Origin: Desulfobacterales bacterium
Lineage (GTDB): Bacteria; Desulfobacterota; Desulfobacteria; Desulfobacterales; Desulfosalsimonadaceae
Length of the DNA: 64,000 nt
Assembly: GCA_034520365.1 (NCBI GenBank)
Contig: JAXHNP010000008.1
Coordinates: 117,441 to 181,440 of the forward strand
Direction: 5' to 3'
The translations under genes and the position numbers were made by a program. Positions 7,390-16,903 of this stretch are shown here, piece after piece (position 1 is the first letter of the stretch; every line of letters starts with the position of its first letter). A model generated the notes under the pieces. That model searched no databases and was not told where the DNA came from. It saw only the letters and a program-made list of their open reading frames with translations.

Positions 7390-9411
7390 ATGCCTTCTCA
7401 GGATTCAAACGCATCACAGACCCGGAAAATAAAGGAACTCGAAGAAGAAAACCGGCGGCTGGAAAGTCAGTTATACCATTATCAGCAGAATGAGGAACGG
7501 TTCCAGCGGCTTTTGAACAGCACCGAGGAAGGCTATTTCGAGGTCAATCTCGCCGGGGACATGATGTTTTTCAATGACGCGGTGTGCGAGATATTCGGCT
7601 ATTCCCGGGAGGAGTTAAAGGGGAAGAACAACCGGGAATACACCACCCCGGAAACCGCTGCCCGCATGTATCAGATCTTCAATCAAGTCTATCAAACCGG
7701 CAAACCTGCTGAAATCACCGATTATGAAATTATCCGCAAAAACGGCGAGCACCGCTACCTGGAGCTGTCCACCTATCTGATATATGCCGAAAACGGCCAT
7801 CCGGCCGGATTCGGCGGCGTGGGCCGGGATGTGACGGACCGGAAGAAATATGAGGAGGCGCTACGAAAAAGCCGGGTGAGATACCGGGAGTTGTATAAGG
7901 AGGCCCATCAGGCTGAAGAGCTTTACCAGTCCCTTCTGGATTCTTCGCCCGATGCCATTGTTCTGCTGGATACCGATCAAACGGTTCAATACATCAATTT
8001 CGCATTCACCCAGCTCTTCGGCTGGACCCAGGGCGCGCTTAAAAACAAGGCTATTCCCTACATTCCCCACCCCCAGAAAAACTGGTTTAAGGAATTTATC
8101 CGCAGGCTGCTTGAAGCGGGCGTGCCGGTGAGGGGTGAGGAAAGCCAGGTTTTAACCCGGGATGGCCGGTTTTTGGATGTCAGTATCAGTGCGGCCCGGT
8201 ATATGGACTACAAGGGGTATCCGGCCGGCGCCCTGATTATTTTCAGGGATATTACCGAGGCCAAGCGCTATCAATGGCATATGTCTCAGGCGCAGAAAAT
8301 GGAATCCGTCGGCACCATGGCCGGCGGCATTGCCCATGATTTTAACAATTTGCTGATGGGCATCCAGGGCCGGCTCTCCCTTATCATGATGCAGATGGAG
8401 GGTGGCGGCAAGACTTACGGCCATTTAAAAGAGATTGAGGATTATACCGTCCGGGCGGCGGAATTGACCCAGCAGTTGCTCGACTTTTCCAGATCGGAAC
8501 GGATTGAAGCCGCGCCCACCGATATCAATGAGCTGGTGCATGCCCAGGCCCAGCTCTTCGGCCGCACCCGCAAGGAATTGACCATCCACGAGGATTTTGC
8601 CGGGGATTTATGGACCGCGGAAGTCAACCCGCGGCAGATTGATCAGGTGCTCTTGAACATTTTTGTCAATGCCGCCCATGCCATGCCAGATGGCGGGGAT
8701 TTGTATCTCAAAACCTTAAACGAGATTCTGGATGCCGGCCGCACCCAACCCTATGATGCGCAGCCCGGCAATTATATTAAAATCTCCATTACAGATACGG
8801 GCATGGGCATGGATCCGGCCATTCAGCGCCGGGTTTTTGAGCCCTTTTTTACCACCAAGGAAAGAGGGCGGGGCACCGGCCTGGGCCTTGCCTCCGCCTA
8901 TAGCATTATTAAAAACCATGGCGGCTTTATCACCATTTACAGTGTGAAGGGGAAGGGCGCGACCTTTAATATTTATCTGCCGGCATCTGTCCGCGAATCA
9001 GAGGCAACGGTTGCGGCCAGCCGGGAGCTCGTCACCGGCACGGGCACTATTTTACTTGTGGATGATGAGGAGATGATCATTGAGGTAGGCGAGGAGATGC
9101 TCCGCACCCTGGGCTATGATGTGCTCATCGCCCGCCGGGGAAGCGAGGCGGTAGAGATTCTGGAAAATGATCCGGAAGCCGTCCATATGGTGATTCTTGA
9201 TCTGATCATGCCGGAGATGAACGGCAGTGAAACCTTTGACCGGCTGAAATCCATCAAGCCGGATGTCAGGGTTCTGCTCTCCAGCGGCTACAGCTTAAAC
9301 GGTCAGGCTGAATCGCTGATGCAGCAGGGATGCAGCGGGTTTATCCAAAAACCGTTTAATCTTGTTGAACTGTCCCAGAAATTATATGCTATTTTAAATG
9401 AAGCCAACTGA
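7390..9411 (+). CDS. PAS-PAS hybrid sensor histidine kinase / response regulator
   Basis: 673 residues, no signal peptide or membrane segments, so probably cytoplasmic. A short N-terminal coiled coil (KELEEENRRLESQL) leads into two PAS domains (about 40-155 and 180-295). The HisKA domain has its phospho-acceptor His in GGIAHDFNNLL near residue 315. The HATPase domain has an N box (NIFVNAAHAM) and G boxes (DTGMGMD, GRGTGLGLA). A C-terminal receiver (about 550-673) has VDDEEM and the phospho-Asp in ILDLIMPEMNG. Having kinase and receiver in one chain suggests phosphorelay to another protein or self-regulation. No partner regulator is adjacent. The input signal is unknown; no heme or flavin motif is obvious in the PAS domains. 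Confidence 0.88.
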   Translation: MPSQDSNASQTRKIKELEEENRRLESQLYHYQQNEERFQRLLNSTEEGYFEVNLAGDMMFFNDAVCEIFGYSREELKGKNNREYTTPETAARMYQIFNQVYQTGKPAEITDYEIIRKNGEHRYLELSTYLIYAENGHPAGFGGVGRDVTDRKKYEEALRKSRVRYRELYKEAHQAEELYQSLLDSSPDAIVLLDTDQTVQYINFAFTQLFGWTQGALKNKAIPYIPHPQKNWFKEFIRRLLEAGVPVRGEESQVLTRDGRFLDVSISAARYMDYKGYPAGALIIFRDITEAKRYQWHMSQAQKMESVGTMAGGIAHDFNNLLMGIQGRLSLIMMQMEGGGKTYGHLKEIEDYTVRAAELTQQLLDFSRSERIEAAPTDINELVHAQAQLFGRTRKELTIHEDFAGDLWTAEVNPRQIDQVLLNIFVNAAHAMPDGGDLYLKTLNEILDAGRTQPYDAQPGNYIKISITDTGMGMDPAIQRRVFEPFFTTKERGRGTGLGLASAYSIIKNHGGFITIYSVKGKGATFNIYLPASVRESEATVAASRELVTGTGTILLVDDEEMIIEVGEEMLRTLGYDVLIARRGSEAVEILENDPEAVHMVILDLIMPEMNGSETFDRLKSIKPDVRVLLSSGYSLNGQAESLMQQGCSGFIQKPFNLVELSQKLYAILNEAN

Positions 9412-9446
9412 TTTTTTCGGGCCAGGCAGAGAGGCTCGACATTAAT

Positions 9447-10349
9447 ATGTTCGCACACATCCGCGGGGTGCTGACCCTACTTTCCTATATTATTTTTACG
9501 ACCCTTATCTTTATCGTCCTGCTCTTTGTGGCCATATTAAAGCTTATCATTCCGGTAAAACCCTTCCGAGATATCTGCAGCCGGATTTTGGACGGCCTGG
9601 CAAGCACAAGCTGGGTTTTCTGCGCCAACACGACCCACCGGCTTTTGACCCGCACCCGATTCGATGTCCGCGGACTGGAAGCGGTCAAGGTAGACCGCTG
9701 GTGCCTGCTGCTTTCCAATCACCAGACCTGGGTGGACATACTGGTGCTGATCCGGGTGTTTTTTCGAAAAGTGCCGTCGTATAAGTTTTTTATCAAAAAG
9801 GAGCTTCTCTGGCTGCCCATGATGGGGATTGCCTTCTGGGCGCTGGAGTTTCCGGTCATGAAAAGATACTCCAAAGAATTTGTCGAAAAGTATCCACACC
9901 TCAAGGGCCAGGATTTGGAGGCCACGCGACGGGCATGTGAAAAGTTTAAGACCCAGCCGGTCACCATCATGAATTTTGTTGAAGGCACCCGGTTTACTGC
10001 GGCCAAGCAGCAAAAGCAGCAGTCCCCCTACAAGCATCTGCTAACGCCCCGGGCGGGCGGCACGGCCCTGGTGCTCTATGCCATGGGCGAGGTGCTGGAG
10101 CAGATAGTGGATGTCACCATCGTATATCCGGATGGCGTTCCCGGGCTTTGGGCCTATTTTTGCGGCCGTACCCGGGAAATTGTCGTAGACATCCGCCGAA
10201 TGCGGGTCACGCCGGACTTGATCGGCAATTATTTCACGAATGCGGATTTCAAAGATCATTTTCACCAATGGATAAATGATGTCTGGGCGGATAAAGACGC
10301 CCGGATCGGGGCATATCTGGCTGAGCGCGGACATCCGTCCGTTGAGTGA
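9447..10349 (+). CDS. Lysophospholipid acyltransferase-like protein (PlsC superfamily, YihG-like)
   Basis: 300 residues. There is an N-terminal membrane anchor (about 8-35), then the acyltransferase motifs NHQTWVDI (HX4D, near residue 91) and the later EGTRF motif near residue 180. The order and length match the YihG/YihG-like LPLAT branch, which acylates lysophospholipids at the inner membrane. The start lies 36 bp after the kinase gene, so the two may be co-transcribed. The acyl donor and acceptor are not predictable. Confidence 0.8.
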   Translation: MFAHIRGVLTLLSYIIFTTLIFIVLLFVAILKLIIPVKPFRDICSRILDGLASTSWVFCANTTHRLLTRTRFDVRGLEAVKVDRWCLLLSNHQTWVDILVLIRVFFRKVPSYKFFIKKELLWLPMMGIAFWALEFPVMKRYSKEFVEKYPHLKGQDLEATRRACEKFKTQPVTIMNFVEGTRFTAAKQQKQQSPYKHLLTPRAGGTALVLYAMGEVLEQIVDVTIVYPDGVPGLWAYFCGRTREIVVDIRRMRVTPDLIGNYFTNADFKDHFHQWINDVWADKDARIGAYLAERGHPSVE

Positions 10350-10389
10350 TAGAAGAGTTCCTTAAATTATTGCGGGAGGGGCTTTGCCG

Positions 10390-11721
10390 ATGGAAGGTGA
10401 ACAGAAGAAAAATTTTGTTTTGGACACCAATGTTATTCTGCATGACAGTTCCTGTATTCATCACTTTCAGGAGCACAACATCGTAATTCCGATTTCCGTA
10501 TTGGAGGAACTGGATCAGTTTAAAAAGGGTAATGAAACCCTTAATTTTCATGCCCGGGAGTTTTTACGGACGCTCGATGCATTGAGCGGGGACAAGCTGT
10601 TTAACGGCGGCGTCCGGCTCGGCCCGGAGGCCGGAAAAATCTCCGTCAAGCTGGAGCAGGAGTTTCATACGGATCTGTCGCTCAATTTCCCCAGTCACAA
10701 GCACGATCACCGGATATTAAACACCGCCTACTACCTGGCCAAGGAAAAACCCGATACCGCCATCATTCTGCTCACCAAAGATGTCAATTTGCGCATGAAA
10801 GCCAAAGCCATAGGACTGATGGCGCAGGATTATACTTCCGACCATGTGCGGGATATCAACACCTTGTATACCGGCAAACGGGTGGCTGAATACGTTCCGC
10901 GGGAGCTAATCGACCAGCTGTATCAGAAACCCTATGAGATTGGATTCGCGGAGCTGGATATCAACCCGCCGCTTATCTCCAATGAATACCTGATCATGCG
11001 CAATAACCGGAAATCCGCGCTGGCCCGGTATGACCCGTATACGGAGATCCTGCGGCGGGTGGACAAGAAAACCGCCTATAACATCACGCCGCGTAACGCG
11101 GAGCAAACCTTTGCCCTGAACGCCCTTCTTGACCCTGATATCCACCTGGTCAGCATCACCGGAAAGGCCGGTACCGGAAAAACCCTTCTGGCCCTGGCCG
11201 CCGCCCTTGAGACCAAGCGTTTTTATCGGCAGATATTCATGGCCCGGCCGGTGGTGCCCTTAAGCAACCGGGATATGGGTTACCTCCCGGGCGATATCCC
11301 CGCCAAGCTCGATCCCTATATGCAGCCCTTGTATGACAATTTATCAGTCATTCAGAATCAATTTTCCGAAAATGAACCCTCCCACCGCCGGATTACTGAA
11401 ATGCTGGAGGCGCACAAGCTTGTGATTGCTCCGCTCAGCTATATCCGGGGCAGAAGCCTGGTGAAAATCTTTTTTATTGTTGACGAAGCCCAGAACTTAA
11501 CCCCCCATGAAATCAAAACCATTATCACCCGCTGCGGGGAAGGGACCAAGATCGTCTTTACGGGTGATATTTACCAGATTGATCATCCCTATCTGGACAC
11601 CCTGTCCAACGGCCTGAGCTACCTGATCGAGAAAATGCAGGGCCAGAAGATTTATGCGCATGTCTCCCTTGAAAAAGGGGAGCGCTCTGAATTGGCCGAA
11701 CTGGCCAGTGATCTGCTGTAG
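10390..11721 (+). CDS. PIN domain-PhoH ATPase (YlaK/PhoH2-like)
   Basis: About 443 residues. The N-terminal PIN domain (1-145) begins [13 protein letters not shown] and carries acidic residues typical of PIN ribonucleases. The C-terminal PhoH ATPase has Walker [13 protein letters not shown] near residue 260 and Walker [15 protein letters not shown]. PhoH2-type fusions act as RNA helicase/ribonucleases in other bacteria. The ATG at 10390 is preferred, since GGGAGGGG lies 8-10 bases upstream; a TTG at 10384 is too close to that site. It is a cytoplasmic enzyme with no obvious functional tie to its neighbours. Confidence 0.87.
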   Translation: MEGEQKKNFVLDTNVILHDSSCIHHFQEHNIVIPISVLEELDQFKKGNETLNFHAREFLRTLDALSGDKLFNGGVRLGPEAGKISVKLEQEFHTDLSLNFPSHKHDHRILNTAYYLAKEKPDTAIILLTKDVNLRMKAKAIGLMAQDYTSDHVRDINTLYTGKRVAEYVPRELIDQLYQKPYEIGFAELDINPPLISNEYLIMRNNRKSALARYDPYTEILRRVDKKTAYNITPRNAEQTFALNALLDPDIHLVSITGKAGTGKTLLALAAALETKRFYRQIFMARPVVPLSNRDMGYLPGDIPAKLDPYMQPLYDNLSVIQNQFSENEPSHRRITEMLEAHKLVIAPLSYIRGRSLVKIFFIVDEAQNLTPHEIKTIITRCGEGTKIVFTGDIYQIDHPYLDTLSNGLSYLIEKMQGQKIYAHVSLEKGERSELAELASDLL

Positions 11722-11777
11722 CCATCCGAACGGCGACAGTATTTTTGCCATTTATGTGTGAAAGCAAAGAAAATTTC

Positions 11778-12977
11778 ATGTCTGAACGTTTCAAATTCAA
11801 CCGTTTGGAGCTTGCAGGCTCCCTGGGCGATCTGGGAACGCTTCTGCCCATTGCCATTGCAATGGTGCTTGTGAATGGACTGGATCCGCTGGGCCTGTTT
11901 TTGAGCATCGGTTTGTTTTTCATTCTGTCCGGGATCTATTTCGGCGTCACGGTTCCGGTCCAGCCCATGAAGGTCATCGGCGCCTATGCCATTGCCACAT
12001 CCCTGAGCGCAGACCAGATTCTGGCTTCATCACTGCTCATGGGAGTTTTTCTTTTGATCGTCGGGGCTACCGGCGCCATTGATCTGATCCGCAAGGCCAC
12101 CCCGCACTCGGTCATCCGGGGGGTCCAGTTGTCCACGGGCGCGCTTCTGATCTCAGGCGGCATCAAGTTTATCATTGGCACGTCGAAATTCCAGGAAATC
12201 CACGACGCAGTCGAACCCTACCTGGCCTTCCAAAGCATCGGCCCTTTGCCCATCAGCCTGATTATCGGCGGCATCGCAGCCGTTATTACCCTTCTTTTGC
12301 TGGATAACAGGAAGTTTCCAGCCGGTTTGATCGTTGTGCTGGGCGGCCTGGCTGCCGGGCTTGCCCTGGGCGCAAGGGTGGACCTTGGCGGCGGCGGTAT
12401 TGGGTTTCATGTGCCGCAGGTGTTTTCCTTCGGACTGCCTGAAAAAGTGGATTTTACCTTTGCCCTGTTTGCCCTGGTGCTGCCCCAGCTTCCCATGACC
12501 ATAGGCAATGCGGTGCTTGCCTACACCGATCTGTCCAAGCAATATTTCGGGGAGCGATCCAAAAAAGTGACCAACAGAAAAGCCTGTATCAGCATGGCGC
12601 TTGCCAATTTCATGAGCTTTGTGCTGGGCGGCATGCCGATGTGCCACGGGGCCGGAGGACTGGCGGCCCATTACCGCTTTGGTGCCAGGACAGCCGGGTC
12701 CAACCTGATGATCGGACTGATCTTTGCCGTTCTGGCGCTTGTGCTGGGCGAAAATATCATAAGCGTGTTTAACCTGCTGCCCATGGCCATCCTGGGCGTG
12801 CTGCTCGTATTTGCCGGCGCCCAGCTGACACTCACCATCATGGACCTTGAAAGCCGCAAAGACTTTTTTGTCGCCACCCTGATATTAGGCATCACCCTGG
12901 CTGCCAACCTGGCCGCCGGCTTTATCGCCGGGATGATCGTGGCCCAGATTCTGAAATGGGAGAAACTGTCGGTTTAG
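11778..12977 (+). CDS. MOT1-family molybdate/sulfate transporter
   Basis: About 399 residues and around 11 membrane segments. It begins MSERFKFNRLELAGSLGDLG and continues with GVTVPVQPMKVIGAYAIA and VIRGVQLSTGALLISGGI, signatures of the MOT1 branch of the SLC26-like transporters. A second family segment PMCHGAGGLAAHYRFGART lies near residue 300. The family imports molybdate and possibly sulfate or tungstate. The ATG at 11778 fits the family N-terminus, although the ribosome site is weak; an ATG 24 bases upstream is possible. A broken second copy of this family lies at 32489-32632. Confidence 0.85.
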   Translation: MSERFKFNRLELAGSLGDLGTLLPIAIAMVLVNGLDPLGLFLSIGLFFILSGIYFGVTVPVQPMKVIGAYAIATSLSADQILASSLLMGVFLLIVGATGAIDLIRKATPHSVIRGVQLSTGALLISGGIKFIIGTSKFQEIHDAVEPYLAFQSIGPLPISLIIGGIAAVITLLLLDNRKFPAGLIVVLGGLAAGLALGARVDLGGGGIGFHVPQVFSFGLPEKVDFTFALFALVLPQLPMTIGNAVLAYTDLSKQYFGERSKKVTNRKACISMALANFMSFVLGGMPMCHGAGGLAAHYRFGARTAGSNLMIGLIFAVLALVLGENIISVFNLLPMAILGVLLVFAGAQLTLTIMDLESRKDFFVATLILGITLAANLAAGFIAGMIVAQILKWEKLSV

Positions 12978-12997
12978 GTGAGCCTGAAGGGTAAATC

Positions 12998-13090
12998 ATG
13001 CGTGACGCCATTTCTGTTAAACACCTGAGCAAACGCTTCGAAAACGGGGAGACAGGCACGCAAAACTTTGCATATAACCCGCGAAAATGA
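12998..13090 (+). pseudogene. Remnant of an ABC transporter ATPase N-terminus
   Basis: A 30-codon frame opens MRDAISVKHLSKRFENGE, which looks like the first strand of an ABC ATPase (xxVxxLSKRFG), then loses similarity and stops at TGA 13088-13090. There is no Walker A. It follows the MOT1-type transporter by 20 bp, so an ATPase gene may once have stood here and been deleted. It could also be a chance match. Confidence 0.4.
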
Positions 13091-13142
13091 TAATAGGCAC
13101 AAAAATTAAAGGTTGTTGGCGGGATATAACAAAAAGGACCGA

Positions 13143-13158
13143 AATCGAGCGCTCAATT
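13143..13158. promoter_or_regulatory. GAGCGCTC-core palindrome upstream of the second kinase gene
   Basis: AATCGAGCGCTCAATT is an imperfect palindrome that shares the central CGAGCGCTC with the 18-bp palindrome at 4927-4944. It sits about 25 bp before the kinase start codon, where a bound repressor could block transcription. Its identity as an operator is inferred only from symmetry and repetition. Confidence 0.35.
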
Positions 13159-13182
13159 TAGGAAGGATGAAATCTCGAAGTA

Positions 13183-15351
13183 ATGAGCGATAACCAGTGG
13201 CATCACCAAACGATAGGCATGCGAGAAAAAATGGACAAATTGCTGGCTCAAATAACAGGGGACAGAAATAATTTTTCCATGGAGCACCGGTGTCTTAACG
13301 GGGTCTGCTTTTTAACCACTGTTGTGCTTTTTATCAGTGTGGCGCTCAATTATTTAATCGGCCTGCCCTTTCAAATGATTTTAGTCGCATTATTCAGCTG
13401 TGTGATTTTTGGGATCGCTTATTATTTCTGTCGATTCAAAAAAGCATTCAAAGCCGTATACTGGCTGGTGCTGATATCGGTCTGCACGCTTGTGTGTCTG
13501 ACCTGGTTTAATGCGGGCGGTATTTCAGGGCCAATCGCCCTGATTGCGCTTATCGTTGTATCGGTTATCAACCTGGTTGCCAAAGGAAAAGAGCGGATTT
13601 TATCCCTTTTTACCGTTATTTTAGTGACCGGTTTGCTTTTTTTCCTGGAATATACGTATCCCGGTCTGATTGTGGCCTATCAAAGCCGCCACATAAAATA
13701 CATCGACAATTATATAACCTTTTTAATCGCTGTTCTGATTATCTCCTTTGTCATCGATTTTGCGCTGAGCCATTATCGAACTGAGAGAGAAAAATCCGAG
13801 GAAGCCAAAAAGCAATTAAAGGACTCGGAAGCGCACTTCCGCTTGTTGGTTGAAAATGCCCCGGATGCCATTTTTATCCAGACAGACGGGTGCTTCACAT
13901 ATTTCAATCCGGCAACGCTGAAGCTTTTCGGCGCCAAAACCGCAAAAGAACTAATCGGGGAACCGGTAATCAATCGATTTCATCCAGATCACCGGGAGGC
14001 CATCAAAAAGCGTATCCGGCGGTTGAATCAGGAGAAAGAACCCATCCCGCACCGCGAGGAAACATACCTGCGAATGGATGGCAGTACTGTGTATACGGAA
14101 ATTTCAGCAGTGCCGTTTAAATACCAGGAGAAAGATGGCGCTTTGGTATTTGTGCGCGACATTACAGAACAGAAAAAGGCCGACCAGCATCAAAAAGAGA
14201 TCGAGAAACAACTGCAGCAAGCCCAAAAAATGCAGGCCATAGGAACCTTAGCGGGCGGGATTGCCCATGACTTTAACAACATCCTGTCTGCTATTATCGG
14301 TTATACCGAACTTTCAATGAGCAAAGTGCAAAAAGGGACGGATTTACATAAAAATTTATCTTCTGTGCTGAATGCCGGTAATCGCGCAAGCGATCTGGTT
14401 AAACAAATCTTGACGCTCAGCCGCCGCGAAGAACAGGAAAAAAAACCTACGCCCATCATTCCATTGATTAAAGAAGCATTAAAGATGCTTCGTTCCACAA
14501 TTCCCACGTCCGTTGATTTTCAGGAGAATATCAGCAGCGAACATCTAATTATTCATGCCGACGCCACCCAGATTCATCAGATTATTATAAATCTTGCCAC
14601 CAATGCGGTTCATGCCATGAAGGACCGGGAAGGGGTGCTGAAGATTTGCGTGGCGCCAATCAACTTTGATCGGAACACGAACAAAACATATCCGGATCTG
14701 TCGCCCGGCGAATATGTCCGGATCATGATCAAGGACACAGGTGTCGGCATTCCAAAAACGCACCTGGATAAAATTTTTGAGCCCTATTTTACAACCAAGC
14801 AAAAAGGGGTGGGCACCGGCTTAGGGTTGTCTATTGTTCATGGTATTGTCAAGTCGCATAACGGCCATATCTCAGTCCGCAGTGAACCTGGCAGGGGATC
14901 AACATTTGAGGTCTACTTGCCGTTATCGCAATGGCAGGCTGAGGATTGCGGATTACAAAGGGATGAACAGCTTCAGGGTGGAACGGAGCATATTCTTATT
15001 GTGGACGATGAACGGAATGTATTGGAAGTGCATCAGCAAAGCCTCCAAGATTTAGGGTATGAGGTGACAGCGATAAGCGATAGCCTGGAAGCCCTGGAAA
15101 CGTTTCGGTCTGCCCCGACCCAATTTGATCTTGTTATCACAGATATGGCCATGCCGAACTTGACCGGAGATAAGCTCGCCCGTTCCATAAAAACAATTCG
15201 TCAAGACGTCCCGGTGATTCTCTGGACGGGTTTCAGTGAGAAATCTAACGACCTCTTAAAAGATCCAAGCATCGGCAGTATTTTAATGAAACCCGTCAGC
15301 TATGCAAAACTGGCAAAAACTGTTCGAAAGGTGCTGGACCCGGCGGTATAG
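13183..15351 (+). CDS. Membrane-bound PAS hybrid histidine kinase / response regulator
   Basis: 722 residues. About six hydrophobic segments occupy residues 40-205, forming a membrane input module. A PAS domain follows (about 215-335), then HisKA with the phospho-His in GGIAHDFNNILSA near residue 362, HATPase (NLATNAVHAM, DTGVGIP, GVGTGLGLS) and a receiver with VDDERN and the phospho-Asp in LVITDMAMPNLTG near residue 652. A GGAAGG ribosome site is unusually far upstream (about 16 bases). It is closer to an 8-codon leader (ATG 13167) whose stop overlaps the region before the kinase ATG, so translation may be coupled. The signal and target are unknown. Confidence 0.85.
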   Translation: MSDNQWHHQTIGMREKMDKLLAQITGDRNNFSMEHRCLNGVCFLTTVVLFISVALNYLIGLPFQMILVALFSCVIFGIAYYFCRFKKAFKAVYWLVLISVCTLVCLTWFNAGGISGPIALIALIVVSVINLVAKGKERILSLFTVILVTGLLFFLEYTYPGLIVAYQSRHIKYIDNYITFLIAVLIISFVIDFALSHYRTEREKSEEAKKQLKDSEAHFRLLVENAPDAIFIQTDGCFTYFNPATLKLFGAKTAKELIGEPVINRFHPDHREAIKKRIRRLNQEKEPIPHREETYLRMDGSTVYTEISAVPFKYQEKDGALVFVRDITEQKKADQHQKEIEKQLQQAQKMQAIGTLAGGIAHDFNNILSAIIGYTELSMSKVQKGTDLHKNLSSVLNAGNRASDLVKQILTLSRREEQEKKPTPIIPLIKEALKMLRSTIPTSVDFQENISSEHLIIHADATQIHQIIINLATNAVHAMKDREGVLKICVAPINFDRNTNKTYPDLSPGEYVRIMIKDTGVGIPKTHLDKIFEPYFTTKQKGVGTGLGLSIVHGIVKSHNGHISVRSEPGRGSTFEVYLPLSQWQAEDCGLQRDEQLQGGTEHILIVDDERNVLEVHQQSLQDLGYEVTAISDSLEALETFRSAPTQFDLVITDMAMPNLTGDKLARSIKTIRQDVPVILWTGFSEKSNDLLKDPSIGSILMKPVSYAKLAKTVRKVLDPAV

Positions 15352-15428
15352 GCGCTCAACGAACGCCCCCCCCGTTCCACCATCACCAACAGCGAGCGTC
15401 TTAACTCCTTTATTTTGCCAAAATCGAC

Positions 15429-15457
15429 TTGACATGGTTTGCCCGCTCCGTTAGGAC
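15429..15457 (+). promoter_or_regulatory. Predicted promoter for the cbiK riboswitch leader
   Basis: TTGACA (15429-15434), a 17-bp spacer and TAGGAC (15452-15457), ending about 24 bp before the conserved start of the cobalamin riboswitch. The position is as expected for a leader transcript. Confidence 0.5.
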
Positions 15458-15480
15458 CTTCTAAAAATAATTGCGAAGCG

Positions 15481-15632
15481 AAGGTGCCCTCCACAGGGGC
15501 TCAAAAGGGAATCCCGTGAAAATCGGGAGCGGTCCCGCCGCTGTAATCGGGGACGAAATCCGCAAAACGCCACTGTTCTTGGAACGGGAAGGCGCGGAAA
15601 GTAGATCGATCCGAAAGCCAGAAGACCTGCCT
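15481..15632 (+). promoter_or_regulatory. Cobalamin riboswitch (upstream of cbiK)
   Basis: It contains the B12 riboswitch core in order: AAGGTGCCC, GGGAATCCCGTGAAAATCGG, GAGCGGTCCCGCCGCTGTAA, CGCCACTG, GGGAAGG and AGCCAGAAGACCTGCC. It is followed by a terminator hairpin at 15708-15744, so it probably shuts off cbiK transcription when adenosylcobalamin or a similar corrinoid binds. The downstream expression platform is almost the same as that of the riboswitch at 18787. Confidence 0.95.
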
Positions 15633-15707
15633 TTTGCTTGTATCATTTGCCGTGCGCGCGGCCACGTGCGGCTTTGATGCGATAAAAAGGGCCAAGAAGA
15701 CGGGTGC

Positions 15708-15744
15708 AGCCCTCTTAAGCCGCAAGGCTTGGGAGGGCTTTTTT
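15708..15744 (+). terminator. Intrinsic terminator of the cbiK riboswitch
   Basis: AGCCCTC pairs with GAGGGCT, with an inner AAGCC-GCAA-GGCTT stem, and is followed by six T residues. It lies about 115 bp before the cbiK start codon. An upstream segment, GGGCCAAGAAGACGGGTGC, may take part in the alternative fold. Confidence 0.85.
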
Positions 15745-15857
15745 CGTTTTACATCCGTCAGGCCGGCATTAAAATGCCACCGATTCCGGCAAAATCACAA
15801 ATCGTTTGGCGGTGGGCAGATTTTAAACAGAAAGGCCGCAAAGCAAAGGAGAAGGAT

Positions 15858-16763
15858 ATGAAGCGCAACGATCTGAAAAAGATGGCAATTGTCGGTTTTC
15901 TAAGCGTATTGCTGATTGCCGGTACCATGACTGCGGCCAATGGCCATGGCCATCACCACCATAAGCCCCAAAAAAAGGGCATTTTGCTGGTGGCATTCGG
16001 TTCCAGCCTGCCCGAAGCCCAGGCGGCATTCGACCACATCGACAAAACGGTGCGGTCCGCGTTTCCGGATATTGCCGTGCGGTGGGCCTACACGTCCCGT
16101 ATTATCCGGGACAAACTCGAAAAACAGGGAGAAAAGCTGAACTCGCCCGCCCAGGCCCTGGCCGAAATGGCCGATGCGGGTTTTACGGCGGTGGCCGTCC
16201 AGTCGCTGCACACGATTGCCGGTGCGGAATACCATGACCTGGTCCGCGTGGCCGAGCGCTTTGAGCAGATGCCCGAAGGCATTGATCATGTCCGTATCGG
16301 GCTGCCGATGCTCGGCGGGCCGGCGGATATGGAAAAAGTAGCCCAGGCGATACTTGCCACCATCCCGGAAAAACGGGCGGCCGATGAGGCGGTGGTGCTC
16401 TTGGGCCACGGCACCCATCATCCGGCCAATGCCGTATACGCCGCCCTGATGTGGCGGCTTCAGCTCGCGGATGAAAACGTGTTTGTCGGCACGGTGGAAG
16501 GTTTTCCGAAGGCGGATGTCATCATCGATCAGGTAAAGGAAAACGGTGTGGAAAAAGCCTGGCTGATGCCCTTTATGTCGGTTGCCGGCGATCATGCACA
16601 AAACGACATGGCCGGCTCCGGCAAAGACTCCTGGCGTTCTGTGCTCGAAAACGCCGGCATCGAATGTGAAACCGTGATGAAGGGCACCGCGGAATATGAT
16701 GCCTTTGTCGATATCTGGGTGGGGCACCTGAAAAGCGCCTTGTCCGCTTTGAAGGCCGAGTAA
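15858..16763 (+). CDS. cbiK: Exported sirohydrochlorin cobaltochelatase CbiK
   Basis: 301 residues from the ATG at 15858, preceded by AAAGGAGAAGG. The first 30 residues form a signal peptide (FLSVLLIAGTMTAANG), followed by a His-rich HGHHHHK stretch. The class II chelatase fold follows: ILLVAFGSSLPEAQAAF, then catalytic/metal-site His residues in VQSLHTIAGAEYHDL and LLGHGTHHP. CbiK inserts Co(II) into sirohydrochlorin at the start of the anaerobic cobalamin pathway. The signal peptide suggests a periplasmic enzyme comparable to Desulfovibrio CbiKP, which may instead handle metal or haem transport. It is controlled by the upstream riboswitch. A cytosolic CbiK/CbiX for synthesis may lie elsewhere. 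Confidence 0.9.
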   Translation: MKRNDLKKMAIVGFLSVLLIAGTMTAANGHGHHHHKPQKKGILLVAFGSSLPEAQAAFDHIDKTVRSAFPDIAVRWAYTSRIIRDKLEKQGEKLNSPAQALAEMADAGFTAVAVQSLHTIAGAEYHDLVRVAERFEQMPEGIDHVRIGLPMLGGPADMEKVAQAILATIPEKRAADEAVVLLGHGTHHPANAVYAALMWRLQLADENVFVGTVEGFPKADVIIDQVKENGVEKAWLMPFMSVAGDHAQNDMAGSGKDSWRSVLENAGIECETVMKGTAEYDAFVDIWVGHLKSALSALKAE

Positions 16764-16903
16764 AAAACCGAATCCGGTTATTTGAACCTGAATTTAGGCT
16801 GAAATTTTGCGGCAATGACTCCAGGCGTAGGGCGGATAAGCGGCAGCGCATCCGCCAGATACCTGAGACCTGCCTTCTCATAGGCAGGAATGACAGAACT
16901 GCA

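Noticed and set aside
12153..12671. 172-codon minus-strand frame opposite the MOT1-type transporter
   Set aside because: His/Gln-rich antisense shadow of a conserved membrane protein.
15900..16727. 275-codon minus-strand frame opposite cbiK
   Set aside because: cbiK has a ribosome site, riboswitch and catalytic motifs; the opposite frame has none.
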